Of a stretch of DNA of 64,000 nucleotides, positions 18,821-27,913 are shown one piece after another. Both the position numbers and the translations under genes were made by a program. Origin of the DNA: Halorarius litoreus (GTDB lineage Archaea; Halobacteriota; Halobacteria; Halobacteriales; Haloarculaceae); contig NZ_CP101454.1 in NCBI RefSeq assembly GCF_024362405.1, positions 3,348,001-3,412,000 of the forward strand. Direction: 5' to 3'. Under the pieces are notes generated by a model. That model saw only the letters and a list, made by a program, of their open reading frames with translations. It searched no databases and was not told the DNA's origin. Position 1 is the first letter of the stretch. The number at the start of each line of letters is the position of its first letter.

Positions 18821-19987
18821 ATGCGACTCGATGGCGTACGCGTGTTGGACCTGACGAGACTGTTGCCGGGGCCGTACGCGAGCCAACTGCTCGTGGACAT
18901 GGGTGCGGACGTGGTGAAGATCGAAGACACCGGCGCGGGCGACTACGCCCGCCACATGCCGCCCGCGACCAACGCGGGTCACGGAGCCCTGTTCGACGCT
19001 GTGAACCGCGGGAAACGGAGCATCGGTCTCGACCTCAAGAGCGAGGAGGGGAGGGAGGTGTTCTACCGGCTCGTCGAGGACGCAGACGTCGTCTTCGAGC
19101 AGTTTCGCCCCGGTGTCGTCGAGCGACTCGGCGTCGACTACGAGACGGTCCGCGAGTACAACGACGATGTCGTCTACTGCTCGCTGTCGGGGTACGGCCA
19201 GAACGGTCCACACGCCGAGATGGCCGGGCACGACCTCAACTACATCGGGCTGGCCGGCTTGCTCGACATGACGCGTGACTCTGAGGACGAGATGCCGCGG
19301 CTCCCCGGCTACCAGATCGCCGACATGGGTGGCGGACTGTTCGCGGCGTTCGCCATCGTCGGCGCACTCGCCTCTCGCGAACTCGGGAACACCGGCGGCG
19401 AGTACATCGACGTGGGGCTCACCGACGCCGTTGTCTCCTTCTCACAAGCACTCGCGCCGGAGGCATTAACTGGGGGAGACCCACGACCCGGCGAGACGCC
19501 GCTCACAGGGCAGTTCCCGTGGTACGACGTGTACGAGGCCAAGCAAGGATACGTCACGCTGGCTGCGCTCGAACCGCAGTTCTGGACGGCGTTCTGCGAG
19601 GCGGTCGACCGTGAGGAGTGGATTGGGACACATATGACACAGGACCGCGCCGAACGGGAGGCGCTCCGCGAGAGGCTCGAAACCCTGTTCGCCGAGCGCA
19701 CGCGCGACGAGTGGGTCGAGTTCTTCGAGGGTATCGACGCCGCCGTCGACGGGGTCTACTCACCTGCGGAGACGTTCGAGCACCCACAGATCGAGGCGCG
19801 AAGCTACGTCGAACGGCCGGAGGACGGTCAGCCTCGGGTAGGCTTTCCGGCACGTGGCACGGAGATCGACCACGGTGAGTCCGCCGACGCACCGAGCCAC
19901 GGCAGTGACACCGACACGCTCCTCCGGGAGGCGGGGTACGACGAGACCGACCTTGAGCGGCTCCGCGAGTCGGGGGTGGTGCTGTGA
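18821..19987 (+). CDS. CaiB/BaiF CoA-transferase family protein, alpha-methylacyl-CoA racemase-like
   Basis: A 388-residue family III CoA-transferase-fold protein. LDLTRLLPGPYASQLL is near residue 8. The pair AGHDLNY (His near 134) and IADMGGG (Asp near 167) correspond to the His/Asp acid-base pair of alpha-methylacyl-CoA racemase, rather than the single Asp of formyl-CoA transferases. Racemase would invert 2-methyl branches before beta-oxidation. A TATA-like CGCTTTTGG lies about 27 bases upstream. Its stop overlaps the GTG start of the next gene, so the two form an operon. Confidence 0.88.
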   Translation: MRLDGVRVLDLTRLLPGPYASQLLVDMGADVVKIEDTGAGDYARHMPPATNAGHGALFDAVNRGKRSIGLDLKSEEGREVFYRLVEDADVVFEQFRPGVVERLGVDYETVREYNDDVVYCSLSGYGQNGPHAEMAGHDLNYIGLAGLLDMTRDSEDEMPRLPGYQIADMGGGLFAAFAIVGALASRELGNTGGEYIDVGLTDAVVSFSQALAPEALTGGDPRPGETPLTGQFPWYDVYEAKQGYVTLAALEPQFWTAFCEAVDREEWIGTHMTQDRAEREALRERLETLFAERTRDEWVEFFEGIDAAVDGVYSPAETFEHPQIEARSYVERPEDGQPRVGFPARGTEIDHGESADAPSHGSDTDTLLREAGYDETDLERLRESGVVL

Positions 19988-20955
19988 CGCGCGGACTCCT
20001 CCTGCCGCTCGTCGGTCCCGATCCAGTCGAACTCGCGGTTCGGGCCGAAGCGCTCGGGTACGGCTCGGTCTGGCTGGGCGAACTCTGGGGAAGCAGTGCA
20101 GTCGTGACGCTCACTGGGGTCGCGACACAGACGGCCGACATCGAACTCGGCACGGCCATCCTCAACGTGTTCTCTCGGACGCCCGCCGTGCTCGCGATGA
20201 CCGCGGCGTCGCTCGACGAGGCATCGGACGGACGGTTCACCCTCGGCGTGGGAACCTCGACCCCGAAGGCTGTCGAGGACCTCCACAGCATGTCCTTCGA
20301 GAACCCCGTCCGTCGCGCTCACGAGGCCATCGAACTCACGAAGCGGTTCCTCTCGACGGAAGGGCAGGTGGACTACGACGGCGAGGTGTTTCACGCCGCG
20401 GACTTCTCGTCGCTCGGTGCCGACGTCCCCATCTACCACGCGGCGCTCGGGAAAGCCAACAGGCGAGTGGTCGCGCGGCTCTGTGACGGCTGGATTCCCC
20501 ACAACATCCCGTTCCCGGACCTCGGCGACGCGTTCGACTACATCCGCGACCACACGCCCGAGGACCGCGACCCCGATGACATCACCGTGATGCCGTACGT
20601 GCCGAGCGCCGTCTCCGAGGACCCCGAGGAGGCACGCGACGCGGTTCGGGGCCATATCGCCTACTACGTCGGCAACGGTGAAGGCTACCGGACGGCCGTC
20701 GCCGGACGCTTCCCCGACGAGGCGGACTGCGTGGCCGAGGCGTGGCGGAGCGGTGAGCGTGAAAAAGCGGCCGACCACGTCACCGACGAGATGGTCGCGG
20801 CACTCGGCGTGGCCGGAACCTCCGAGGAGGCGCGCGAGCAGTTCGACGCCGTCGAGTCCCTTCCAGCCGTCGACCGACCGCTCGTCACCATCCCGAACAA
20901 CAGCACCCACCTCGCCGAACAGACGGTCGAGGCACTCGCACCGGACGCTACGTGA
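19984..20955 (+). CDS. F420-dependent luciferase-like oxidoreductase
   Basis: A 323-residue TIM-barrel flavin/F420 enzyme of the luciferase-like monooxygenase class: LGYGSVWLGELWG near residue 24, AILNVFSRTPAVLAM near 57, SDGRFTLGVGTSTP near 82, and a C-terminal GVAGTSEEAREQF. This layout is that of the haloarchaeal family named after NP1902A (TIGR04024). It reduces or oxidises an unknown substrate with F420. It starts with GTG overlapping the previous stop (GTGA), so it is co-translated with the racemase-like gene. A paralogue lies at 26879. Confidence 0.88.
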   Translation: MTRGLLLPLVGPDPVELAVRAEALGYGSVWLGELWGSSAVVTLTGVATQTADIELGTAILNVFSRTPAVLAMTAASLDEASDGRFTLGVGTSTPKAVEDLHSMSFENPVRRAHEAIELTKRFLSTEGQVDYDGEVFHAADFSSLGADVPIYHAALGKANRRVVARLCDGWIPHNIPFPDLGDAFDYIRDHTPEDRDPDDITVMPYVPSAVSEDPEEARDAVRGHIAYYVGNGEGYRTAVAGRFPDEADCVAEAWRSGEREKAADHVTDEMVAALGVAGTSEEAREQFDAVESLPAVDRPLVTIPNNSTHLAEQTVEALAPDAT

Positions 20956-21832
20956 ACATCGTGCGGAGCGCACTCCGCTTCAACAGCAGGAACCCGACGA
21001 ACACGACGACGAACCCGAGGAGCGTGACGAGGGTGATCGGCTCGTTCAGCAGGAACACGCTGGCAATCGTGGCGACGATCGGCACGACGTACCCGACGAG
21101 GCTGGTCTCCACGGCGCCGTACCGGTCGAGCACGCGGAAGAACAGGATGAACGCGATGGCGGTCGCGAACACGCCGAGGTAGATGACGGCCCCGACGGCG
21201 GCGAGTGGGTAGTCGAGGGCGACCTGTTCGCCGAGCCCGAGGCTCACGAGGTGCAACAGGACGGCGCCGACCAGCATCGACCACGCCGCCCGTGGGGTGG
21301 CGTCGAGCGAGGAATCGGCCTGCTGGACGACGACACCGCCGAGCGAGACGCCCGCGACCTGGAGTAGCACCAGCAACCGGCCGACGATGTCGCCGCTGAC
21401 GAGGTTCTCCGGGGTCGGTCGAACGACCAGTCCGACCCCGACAAAGCCGAGGAGGATTCCGAGGAACCCGACGGCCGAGACGCGCTCGCCGAGCAGGAGC
21501 AGCGCCCATAGCGCCGTCGCGATGGGGACGAGCCCCTGGAGGATGGCGGCGACGCCCGCCGGAACCGTCTGCTGACCGATGAACAGGAAGCCGTTCGCAC
21601 CGATGAGGAACAGTCCACCGCCGACGACGGCCTCGTAGTCGCCGCGGCTCTCGGGCTTCCAGCCCGCCCCTGTCACGGCCACAGCGAGCAACAGCACGGC
21701 CGCGATGTCGTAACGGAACGACGCGAACAACAGCGGCGGGATGTTCTCCAGCCCGATGCTGATCGCCGGAAAGGAGAGGCCCCACAGCAGCGAGAGGAGG
21801 GCAAACGGAGCGAGGGCGCGGAGACGGGACAC
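20948..21832 (-). CDS. EamA/DMT-family transporter
   Basis: A 294-residue membrane protein with ten hydrophobic segments arranged as two EamA repeats (about residues 5-135 and 150-285), the drug/metabolite transporter layout. LLSLLWGLSFPAISIGL near residue 10 and LNEPITLVTLLGFVVVFVGF near 262 are typical. The GTG ending at 21832 (VSRLRALAPF) gives the normal family length; the longer frame upstream is Arg-rich and not membrane-like. Substrate unknown. Eight-base convergent overlap with the F420 enzyme gene. Confidence 0.88.
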   Translation of the reverse strand: MSRLRALAPFALLSLLWGLSFPAISIGLENIPPLLFASFRYDIAAVLLLAVAVTGAGWKPESRGDYEAVVGGGLFLIGANGFLFIGQQTVPAGVAAILQGLVPIATALWALLLLGERVSAVGFLGILLGFVGVGLVVRPTPENLVSGDIVGRLLVLLQVAGVSLGGVVVQQADSSLDATPRAAWSMLVGAVLLHLVSLGLGEQVALDYPLAAVGAVIYLGVFATAIAFILFFRVLDRYGAVETSLVGYVVPIVATIASVFLLNEPITLVTLLGFVVVFVGFLLLKRSALRTMFT

Positions 21833-22040
21833 ACGCGGAGTTGGTGAGGTGGCCCGAAAACGGTGGCGTTCCAACTGCGATAGCGAACAGGCGGCCCGAC
21901 TGCAACCATGGATGGGTGGGCCGCGCCACTCCCTCGTTCCATCCACGGCGACGGCTACGTCACGGGAGAGGGTGGCCGCGGTCCGATACTTCAACCTTCG
22001 GCAGCGTCGCGGCACCGCGAGACGTGTAAAAAGTGGACTT

Positions 22041-22823
22041 TTAGAAGCTGAACAGGTCGATACCGCCAGTCACACCGACGACCTGGCCGGTGACGTAGTT
22101 CGCCTGCTCGGAGCAGAGGAACGCGATGGTGTTCGAGACGTCCTCCTCGCGGCCGAGCCGGCGCATCGGCGTCGCCTTCGCGATGCGGGCGAAGTGCTCG
22201 TCCATCTGTTCGAGCTGGTCGATGGGGAGGTCGGCGAGCGCGCCGACGACGATGCTCGGGGCGATGACGTTCGAGGTGATGCCGTGCTGAGCACCTTCGA
22301 GGGCGAGCGTCTTGCCGAACCCGATGAGCGCGGCCTTCGTCGCGGAGTACGACGCCTGGCCGAAGCCGCCCTGCCAGCCGGCCATCGAGGACATGTTGAC
22401 GATGCGGCCCCACTCGCGCTCCTTCATCTTGGGGAACACCTCGCGGGTGATGTTGTACGTCCCCGTGAGGTTGATGGCCATGTCGCGGTCCCAGATCTCG
22501 TCGTCGAAGTTCTCGATACGGTCACGGGCGTCGACCATCCCGGCGTTGTTGACGAGGATGTCGATGCCACCGGTCTCCTCCTCGAGCGCGTCGACGGTGT
22601 TGCCGACGGCGTCGCGGTCCGTGAGGTCACACTCGATGGCGTGCGCCTCGCCGTCGTAGTCGCCGTCGTTGATCTCGTCGGCGATACCCTGCGCAGCGTC
22701 TTCCTTCACGTCGAGGACGACGACGTCCGCGCCTTCCTGGGCGAGGACACGACAGTCCTCGCTCCCGATTCGACCTGCACCGCCGGTGACGATGGCGGTC
22801 TTGTCGTCGAGTCCGAAGTCCAT
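22041..22823 (-). CDS. Short-chain dehydrogenase/reductase
   Basis: A 260-residue SDR oxidoreductase: NAD(P) loop TGGAGRIG near residue 15, NNAG near 91, catalytic Ser-Tyr-Lys with SYSATK near 158, and PxxV-like APSIVVGA near 190. The Asp in VVVLDVKE after the second strand favours NAD over NADP. Probably a 3-hydroxyacyl- or alcohol-type dehydrogenase acting with the surrounding acyl-CoA genes; substrate inferred only. The ATG ending at 22823 is used. Confidence 0.9.
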   Translation of the reverse strand: MDFGLDDKTAIVTGGAGRIGSEDCRVLAQEGADVVVLDVKEDAAQGIADEINDGDYDGEAHAIECDLTDRDAVGNTVDALEEETGGIDILVNNAGMVDARDRIENFDDEIWDRDMAINLTGTYNITREVFPKMKEREWGRIVNMSSMAGWQGGFGQASYSATKAALIGFGKTLALEGAQHGITSNVIAPSIVVGALADLPIDQLEQMDEHFARIAKATPMRRLGREEDVSNTIAFLCSEQANYVTGQVVGVTGGIDLFSF

Positions 22824-22970
22824 TGCGGGCGACGTATCCACTCACCCGGAGTTAACAGTTTGGTAAGACGCAACCCCGAAGCTTCATTGCCGATACTGGT
22901 CGTTGAGAGTGTAGGAGGCGGCCCAGTCATTCTCCGGCGGAGCGGCGACACGGCAGGGCAGCCACGCATC

Positions 22971-24254
22971 ATGACCACGCACCACGACAGAACGGGGGAG
23001 GAGCCGCGCGCCGAGCGGCTCGGACTCGTCACGGCCGACGAGGCGTTCGCCACGGCGATGGAGGAAACGCTCGACCGCGAGAGCCGACTGGTCGAGACGC
23101 TCTCGACGATGGAGACACTCCACACGCGACTCGAGGAGACCTGTTTCGACGGACTGGTCCTGGACCACGACGGGGAGCGGGTGGACGCCGTGACCCTCAC
23201 CAGTGCGGTCAGGCAGGTCGACGCTGGGGTTCCGGTGGTCGTCGTGGCAAGCGCGAACGCCGGGCGCGTTGCGAGCGACGTCCTGGCCGCAGGAGCGACG
23301 ACCTTCGTCGCACGCGAGGCCACAGCCGAGACCGGGGCTGTCGCGGCGCGCCTCGAAACGGCCCCTGAAGCGGGTCGTGGCGTCGGTGCGAACGCGACCG
23401 ATCGCGCTGCGACGTACCGGTCGCTGGTCGACGACGCGCTCGTGTCGGGTGACGTCGGGCTGGTGGTCTCGGACGAGGAAGGGAGGGTCCGATGGGTGAC
23501 GGACGCCGTCGGGACGTTCTTCGACGTTCCGGCGAGTCGGTTGGTCGGGGCCAACCGCCGGACGGTGGTTCGAGAGCAGTTTGCCCCGGCCGTGACGGAG
23601 ACGAGCGCATTCGCCGGCCACCTGCTCGACCCGGGAGGAGACGGCCTGCTGGTCCGGAGTGCCGGCGTCGAGGACGCACGGTGGCTCGACTGCCGGAGTA
23701 CGACGCTGCTCGGCGGGCCGGTCGCCGGTGGACAACTCGACCGGTTCGTCGACGTGACGCGGTTCGTCCGTCGGGACGACGGGCTCCGCGAACTCCAGCG
23801 GCTGATGGTGACCGACGACTCGTTCGCCGAGCGGCTCCACGAGGTGCTGAATCTCGGCTCACAACGACTCGACCTCCCGTACGGGTTCGTCACCGCCATC
23901 GACGACGGGACACAGGACGTCCTCGACGCGGTTGGGGACCACGAACTCCTCCAGCCTGGGCAGTCCGCGCCGCTCTTGCAGACGTACTGTCGACGGACGC
24001 TCGCCGCGGACGGGCTGATAACCCTTCCCGATGCTGTCGAGGCGGGCTGGGAGAACGACCCCGCCTACGAGACGTTCGGGCTGGGCGCGTACATCGGCGC
24101 ACCCATTCGCATCGCGGGAGACCACTACGGAACGCTCTGTTTTGCATCGAGTGAACCCCGAGAGGCGCTCGCCGACGACGAAGAACTGTTCGTCGAGTTC
24201 GCCGCCTCGTGGGCCGGCTGGGAGCTCGAACGCTACGGCACCGCGCTGGACTAA
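22971..24254 (+). CDS. Orphan PAS-GAF sensor protein with degenerate receiver domain
   Basis: A 427-residue soluble protein. Residues about 15-120 resemble a receiver domain (LVLDHDGE, VPVVVVASA), but the usual acidic cluster and Lys are incomplete. Residues about 145-255 are a PAS-like domain (VGLVVSDEEGRVRWVTDA). Residues about 270-425 are a GAF domain of the haloarchaeal type (TYCRRTL, GAYIGAPIRIAGDHYGTLCF). There is no histidine-kinase, HTH or cyclase output. The GAF part is closely like that of the kinase at 40780. It probably signals by protein contact. Convergent four-base overlap with the HAD gene. Confidence 0.8.
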   Translation: MTTHHDRTGEEPRAERLGLVTADEAFATAMEETLDRESRLVETLSTMETLHTRLEETCFDGLVLDHDGERVDAVTLTSAVRQVDAGVPVVVVASANAGRVASDVLAAGATTFVAREATAETGAVAARLETAPEAGRGVGANATDRAATYRSLVDDALVSGDVGLVVSDEEGRVRWVTDAVGTFFDVPASRLVGANRRTVVREQFAPAVTETSAFAGHLLDPGGDGLLVRSAGVEDARWLDCRSTTLLGGPVAGGQLDRFVDVTRFVRRDDGLRELQRLMVTDDSFAERLHEVLNLGSQRLDLPYGFVTAIDDGTQDVLDAVGDHELLQPGQSAPLLQTYCRRTLAADGLITLPDAVEAGWENDPAYETFGLGAYIGAPIRIAGDHYGTLCFASSEPREALADDEELFVEFAASWAGWELERYGTALD

Positions 24255-24940
24255 TCGCCGCGGGCGATCGCAGGAACCCGACTGAGGTCGTCGACGACGT
24301 AGTCCGCCTTCGGACCGGCGGCCGCTTCGCCGTACGCCACCGTATCGAGTCCGGCGTCCTTGGCGCCTGCAACGTCGTGTTCGTATCGGTCCCCGACCAT
24401 CAGGCCGGCACCGGGGTCACCCCCCCACGCGTCGAGCGCGTCTTCGAACATCCGGGCGTCGGGCTTGGTGTAGCCGACGGCCTCACTTGTGGTGATGTGG
24501 TCGAAGGTGTCTCGAAGCCCGAACGTCTCGAGCATGTTCTCCATCTCCCGGTCGTCGATGTCCGAGACGATGCCGAGGTAGAACCCGGCCTCGTCGAGGT
24601 CGTGGATGGCGTCGACGACACCCGGCTCCGCCCGCATCGCCTCGGCGGTCGCTGACTCGAACAGGGGCCACCACTCCTCGTTGGCGGGCGGTTCGCCGTC
24701 GAAGACGGCGGCGGTGGCCTTCACGTACCCCTCGCGCGCGCTCCGGAACTCCGTGCCGTCGCGGGCTTTGAAATGTGTTCCGAGCGTCGACTTCCACTCG
24801 TCGACTGTCGCCTCGAACAGGAGGTCGTACTCGGTCGTGAGGTCGCGCAGGAACGTGGCGTAGCCCTCGCGAATGCTCTGCAGTTCGACGATGACACCGC
24901 CGATATCCCAGAAGACGGCGTCGTATCGAGCCTCTTTCAT
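24251..24940 (-). CDS. HAD-superfamily hydrolase
   Basis: A 229-residue haloacid dehalogenase-like phosphatase: motif I FWDIGGVI (nucleophile Asp near residue 11), motif II VSDIDD near 126, motif III KPDARMF near 160 and motif IV MVGDRYEHDVAGAKDAG near 180. The second Asp of motif I is Gly, as in many subfamily IA members. Substrate unknown. Its ATG overlaps the stop of the upstream metallo-beta-lactamase gene (ATGA), so it is the second gene of a two-gene operon. Confidence 0.9.
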   Translation of the reverse strand: MKEARYDAVFWDIGGVIVELQSIREGYATFLRDLTTEYDLLFEATVDEWKSTLGTHFKARDGTEFRSAREGYVKATAAVFDGEPPANEEWWPLFESATAEAMRAEPGVVDAIHDLDEAGFYLGIVSDIDDREMENMLETFGLRDTFDHITTSEAVGYTKPDARMFEDALDAWGGDPGAGLMVGDRYEHDVAGAKDAGLDTVAYGEAAAGPKADYVVDDLSRVPAIARGD

Positions 24941-25914
24941 ACTGAGTCGTAGTAACGCACGCCGTCGTCCAGCGTCGCGGTCGCACGTCCCTCACGTTCC
25001 AGGTGCGCGAGCGCGCTCATCGTCTCGGGGATCAGGTAGCGAATCGAGCGGTCGCCCGCGAGCGACAGCGCGATGCCGGGGACCGTCCGGAGCCCCTGTT
25101 CGAGCTGGCCCTCGACGCGGTCGAGCTGCCGGTCGAGGCTGGCCCGGTCGCGCTCCAGCGCATCGTGGAACTCCTCGTGTACCGGGCCGTGGCCGGGATA
25201 GACGCGGTCGACCTCGAACTCGTCGAGTCGGTCGAGCGCCGTGTAGAAGGCGTCGAACGCGTCGACGTAGCCGTCGTCGAGCCCGTCGTGCATCACGATG
25301 GGACGGAACGGTTCGATAGCCATGTCGCCCGCGAGCAGCGCGCGCTCGCCGTTCAGTTCGGTGAGATAACACAGATGGTCGGCCTGATGGCCCGGCGTGT
25401 GGATGGCCTCAGCAGAGAGTGGACCGAGATCGACCGGCCCAGGGTCGAGCCAGACGTCGACGGATTCGGGTGGGAGAAGTTCGGCGTTACGGCGAAGCGA
25501 CTCGACGGCCATCTCGACGGCCTCGTCGAGCTGGTCGCCGGCAAGCCCGGCCTCGCGCGCGTTCGTCCGGACGCGCTCCGCGAGCGCGTCGGGGTCACGT
25601 GAGAAGCGTTCGCGAACGCTCGACGGGGCGTACACCGTCGGGTCCGTGGCGTCCAGAATCCGTGGGACCTGCCCGACGTGGTCGAGGTGCGGATGGGTCA
25701 CCACCAGATGCTCGATGTCCTCGATGTCGTAGCCGGCGTCCCGGAGCCCGTCGTCGAGCGCTGCGTCGGGGTCGCCGTAGCCGAACTCGGCCGGCATGCC
25801 GGCGTCGACGAGCACCGGTTCGTCCACGTCGAGCAGGTACGCCGCGGCGTGGCCCGGCGGCCAGTCGACGGCGAACTCGATGCGCCGGACGGTCGACAGT
25901 CGCTGCTCGTTCAT
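24937..25914 (-). CDS. Metallo-beta-lactamase-fold hydrolase
   Basis: A 325-residue protein with the dinuclear zinc motif THPHLDH near residue 75, PGHQADH near 177, AGD near 201 and YPGHGP near 240, the glyoxalase II/thioesterase-like layout. The late part has a winged-helix-like region (ETMSALAHLEREGRAT), as in the LACTB2-like group. A paralogue of the protein at 39556 (shared IEF-VDWPP-H-AAYLL N-terminus). It leads an operon with the HAD phosphatase. Minus-strand TATA-like CTTATTG at about 25942-25948 fits the ATG ending at 25914. The longer frame upstream crosses the divergent promoter and was rejected. Confidence 0.88.
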   Translation of the reverse strand: MNEQRLSTVRRIEFAVDWPPGHAAAYLLDVDEPVLVDAGMPAEFGYGDPDAALDDGLRDAGYDIEDIEHLVVTHPHLDHVGQVPRILDATDPTVYAPSSVRERFSRDPDALAERVRTNAREAGLAGDQLDEAVEMAVESLRRNAELLPPESVDVWLDPGPVDLGPLSAEAIHTPGHQADHLCYLTELNGERALLAGDMAIEPFRPIVMHDGLDDGYVDAFDAFYTALDRLDEFEVDRVYPGHGPVHEEFHDALERDRASLDRQLDRVEGQLEQGLRTVPGIALSLAGDRSIRYLIPETMSALAHLEREGRATATLDDGVRYYDSV

Positions 25915-26027
25915 TCGTTGGAAAGTGACGACGGCAGACAATAAGCGTTCGCTTGCGCGCAATTCGATGCTCGTTGTGGCCGATTTCGCCACCACAACCG
26001 TCGACACGAGCGCGAATAGCTTTATTA

Positions 26028-26037
26028 ACAACGGCTC
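26028..26037 (+). promoter_or_regulatory. TATA box of the SDR gene at 26071
   Basis: TTTATTAAC-like sequence in an AT-rich stretch, about 35-43 bases before the ATG at 26071, giving a short leader. It is part of a divergent promoter region shared with the metallo-beta-lactamase operon. Confidence 0.5.
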
Positions 26038-26070
26038 CAAATCTGCCACTCGAAGTTTCCAACGTAAACA

Positions 26071-26856
26071 ATGACGACGAATCAACGTTTCAGCGTAGCG
26101 GGCGAGACCGCGGTCATCACCGGGTCGAGCCAGGGTATCGGGAAGGTCACCGCCGAGCTGTTCGCCCAGGAGGGGGCGAACGTCGTCGTCTCCTCGCGGT
26201 CACAGGAGAAGATCGACGCGGTAGTCGAGGGCATCAACGAGAGCGACGCGCCCGGCCGGGCCGTCGCCGTCGAGTGCGACGTCCGCGAGCGCGACTCCGT
26301 CGAGGCGCTCATGGACGCGACCGTCGAGGAGTTCGGCTCGATCGACGTGCTCGTCAACAACGCCGGCGCGTCGTTCATGGCCGGCTTCGACGACATCTCC
26401 GAGAACGGCTGGGAGACCATCGTCGACATCAACCTCACCGGCACCTACCACTGCACACAGGCTGCCGGTGCGCACATGCAAGAGCAGGACGACGGCGGGG
26501 TCGTCATCAACTTCGCGTCCGTCGCGGGCACGAAGGGCTCGCCGTACATGAGCCACTACGGCGCGGCGAAGGCCGGCGTCGTCAACCTCACCACCACGCT
26601 CGGCTACGAGTACGCCCCCCACGACATCCGGGTGAACTGCATCGCCCCCGGCTTCGTCGCCACGCCGGGCGTCGCCACGCAGATGGGCATCGACGCCGAG
26701 GACGTCGACCGCGACACCGTGCGGCGACGGATGGGCCTCTCGGAGGAGATCGCCGACATCGTCCAGTTCCTCGCGAGCGATGCCTCCTCGTACATGGTCG
26801 GCGAGACCATCACGGTCAAGGGCGTCCCGGACATCGAAGAGTCGCCAGAAGTATAA
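26071..26856 (+). CDS. Short-chain dehydrogenase/reductase
   Basis: A 261-residue SDR: ITGSSQGIGK near residue 17, NNAGASF near 94, Ser-Tyr-Lys with NFASVAG and HYGAAKAG near 160, and PGFVATPG near 192. VSSRS after strand two favours NADP. Closest in pattern to FabG/3-oxoacyl reductases. Followed after 22 bases by an F420 enzyme on the same strand, so a two-gene operon of two different hydride-transfer enzymes. Substrate unknown. Confidence 0.9.
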   Translation: MTTNQRFSVAGETAVITGSSQGIGKVTAELFAQEGANVVVSSRSQEKIDAVVEGINESDAPGRAVAVECDVRERDSVEALMDATVEEFGSIDVLVNNAGASFMAGFDDISENGWETIVDINLTGTYHCTQAAGAHMQEQDDGGVVINFASVAGTKGSPYMSHYGAAKAGVVNLTTTLGYEYAPHDIRVNCIAPGFVATPGVATQMGIDAEDVDRDTVRRRMGLSEEIADIVQFLASDASSYMVGETITVKGVPDIEESPEV

Positions 26857-26878
26857 CGGAGGCATCCAGGTAGCTACC

Positions 26879-27886
26879 ATGATAGACCGTGACGTGTTCC
26901 TGCCGGTCGCCGCACAGCCCAGCGTCGACGCGCTCGTGGAGATGGCCCAGCGCGCCGAAGCGCTGACCTACGATATGGCGTGGCTGCCCGAGACGTGGGG
27001 CCGCGACGCCGTGACCGTCCTCACCAGCATCGCCCACGGCACCGAGGAGATCGACATCGGCACCTCCATCATGCCCATCTACTCGCGGTCGCCGGCGCTC
27101 ATCGGGCAGACCGCCGCCACCCTGCAAGAGGTCTCGGACGGGCGGTTCCGCCTCGGGCTCGGCCCTTCCGGGCCCATCGTCATCCAGAACTGGCACGGCG
27201 TCGAGTACGGCAACCCCCTCAAGCGCACCCGCGAGACCGTCGACGTGGTGAAGCAGGTGCTCTCGGGTGAAGAAGTCGAGTACGACGGCGACTACTTCGA
27301 CCTCTCGGGCTTTCGGCTGCGCTGTGACGCCCCCGACCCCGCCCCGAAGGTCGACACCGCCGGAATGGGGCCGAAGGCCGTCGAACTCGCCGGGCGGTTC
27401 GCGGACGGCTGGCACGGCCTGATGCTCACGCGGGAGGGACTCCGCGACCGCTACGAGGACCTCGAACGCGGGGCCGAACTCGGTGACAAGGACGTCGACG
27501 ACGTGCGCGTCACGATGTCCCTGACGTGCTGTGCACTGGAGGACGGCGAGCGGGCGAAGGAGCTCGTGACCCAGCATTCGGTGTTCTACATCGGCGGCAT
27601 GGGGACCTTCTACCGCGACTCGCTCGCCCGCCAGGGCTACGAGGACGCCGCCCATGCCATCTACGACGCGTGGCAGGCGGGCGAGCGGGCCGAGGCGATG
27701 CAGCGGTTCCGCGAGGAAGGGTTCCTCGAGAAGGCAGCAGTTGCGGGCACCCCCGAGGAAGCGCGCGAGCAACTCGCAGCGTGGGAGGCGATGGACGAGG
27801 TCGACGCCGTCTCGGTTTCGTTCCCTCGGGCCGCCGAACTGGAGGACATCGAAGCGACGATGGACGCGCTCGCACCGCAGAGCTAA
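26879..27886 (+). CDS. F420-dependent luciferase-like oxidoreductase
   Basis: A 335-residue paralogue of the enzyme at 19984, with the same layout: YDMAWLPETWG near residue 28, SIMPIYSRSPALIG near 62, SDGRFRLGLGPSGP near 87 and VAGTPEEAREQLAAW near 295. TIM-barrel enzyme using F420 as hydride carrier; substrate unknown. It follows the SDR at 26071 closely, suggesting joint action on one substrate. The ATG at 26879 is preceded by a GGAGG-like sequence at 26858-26862 that could serve as ribosome binding site, unusual among the leaderless genes here. Confidence 0.88.
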   Translation: MIDRDVFLPVAAQPSVDALVEMAQRAEALTYDMAWLPETWGRDAVTVLTSIAHGTEEIDIGTSIMPIYSRSPALIGQTAATLQEVSDGRFRLGLGPSGPIVIQNWHGVEYGNPLKRTRETVDVVKQVLSGEEVEYDGDYFDLSGFRLRCDAPDPAPKVDTAGMGPKAVELAGRFADGWHGLMLTREGLRDRYEDLERGAELGDKDVDDVRVTMSLTCCALEDGERAKELVTQHSVFYIGGMGTFYRDSLARQGYEDAAHAIYDAWQAGERAEAMQRFREEGFLEKAAVAGTPEEAREQLAAWEAMDEVDAVSVSFPRAAELEDIEATMDALAPQS

Positions 27887-27913
27887 ATCCCCGGGCGTCG
27901 ACTCCCCGTCACG

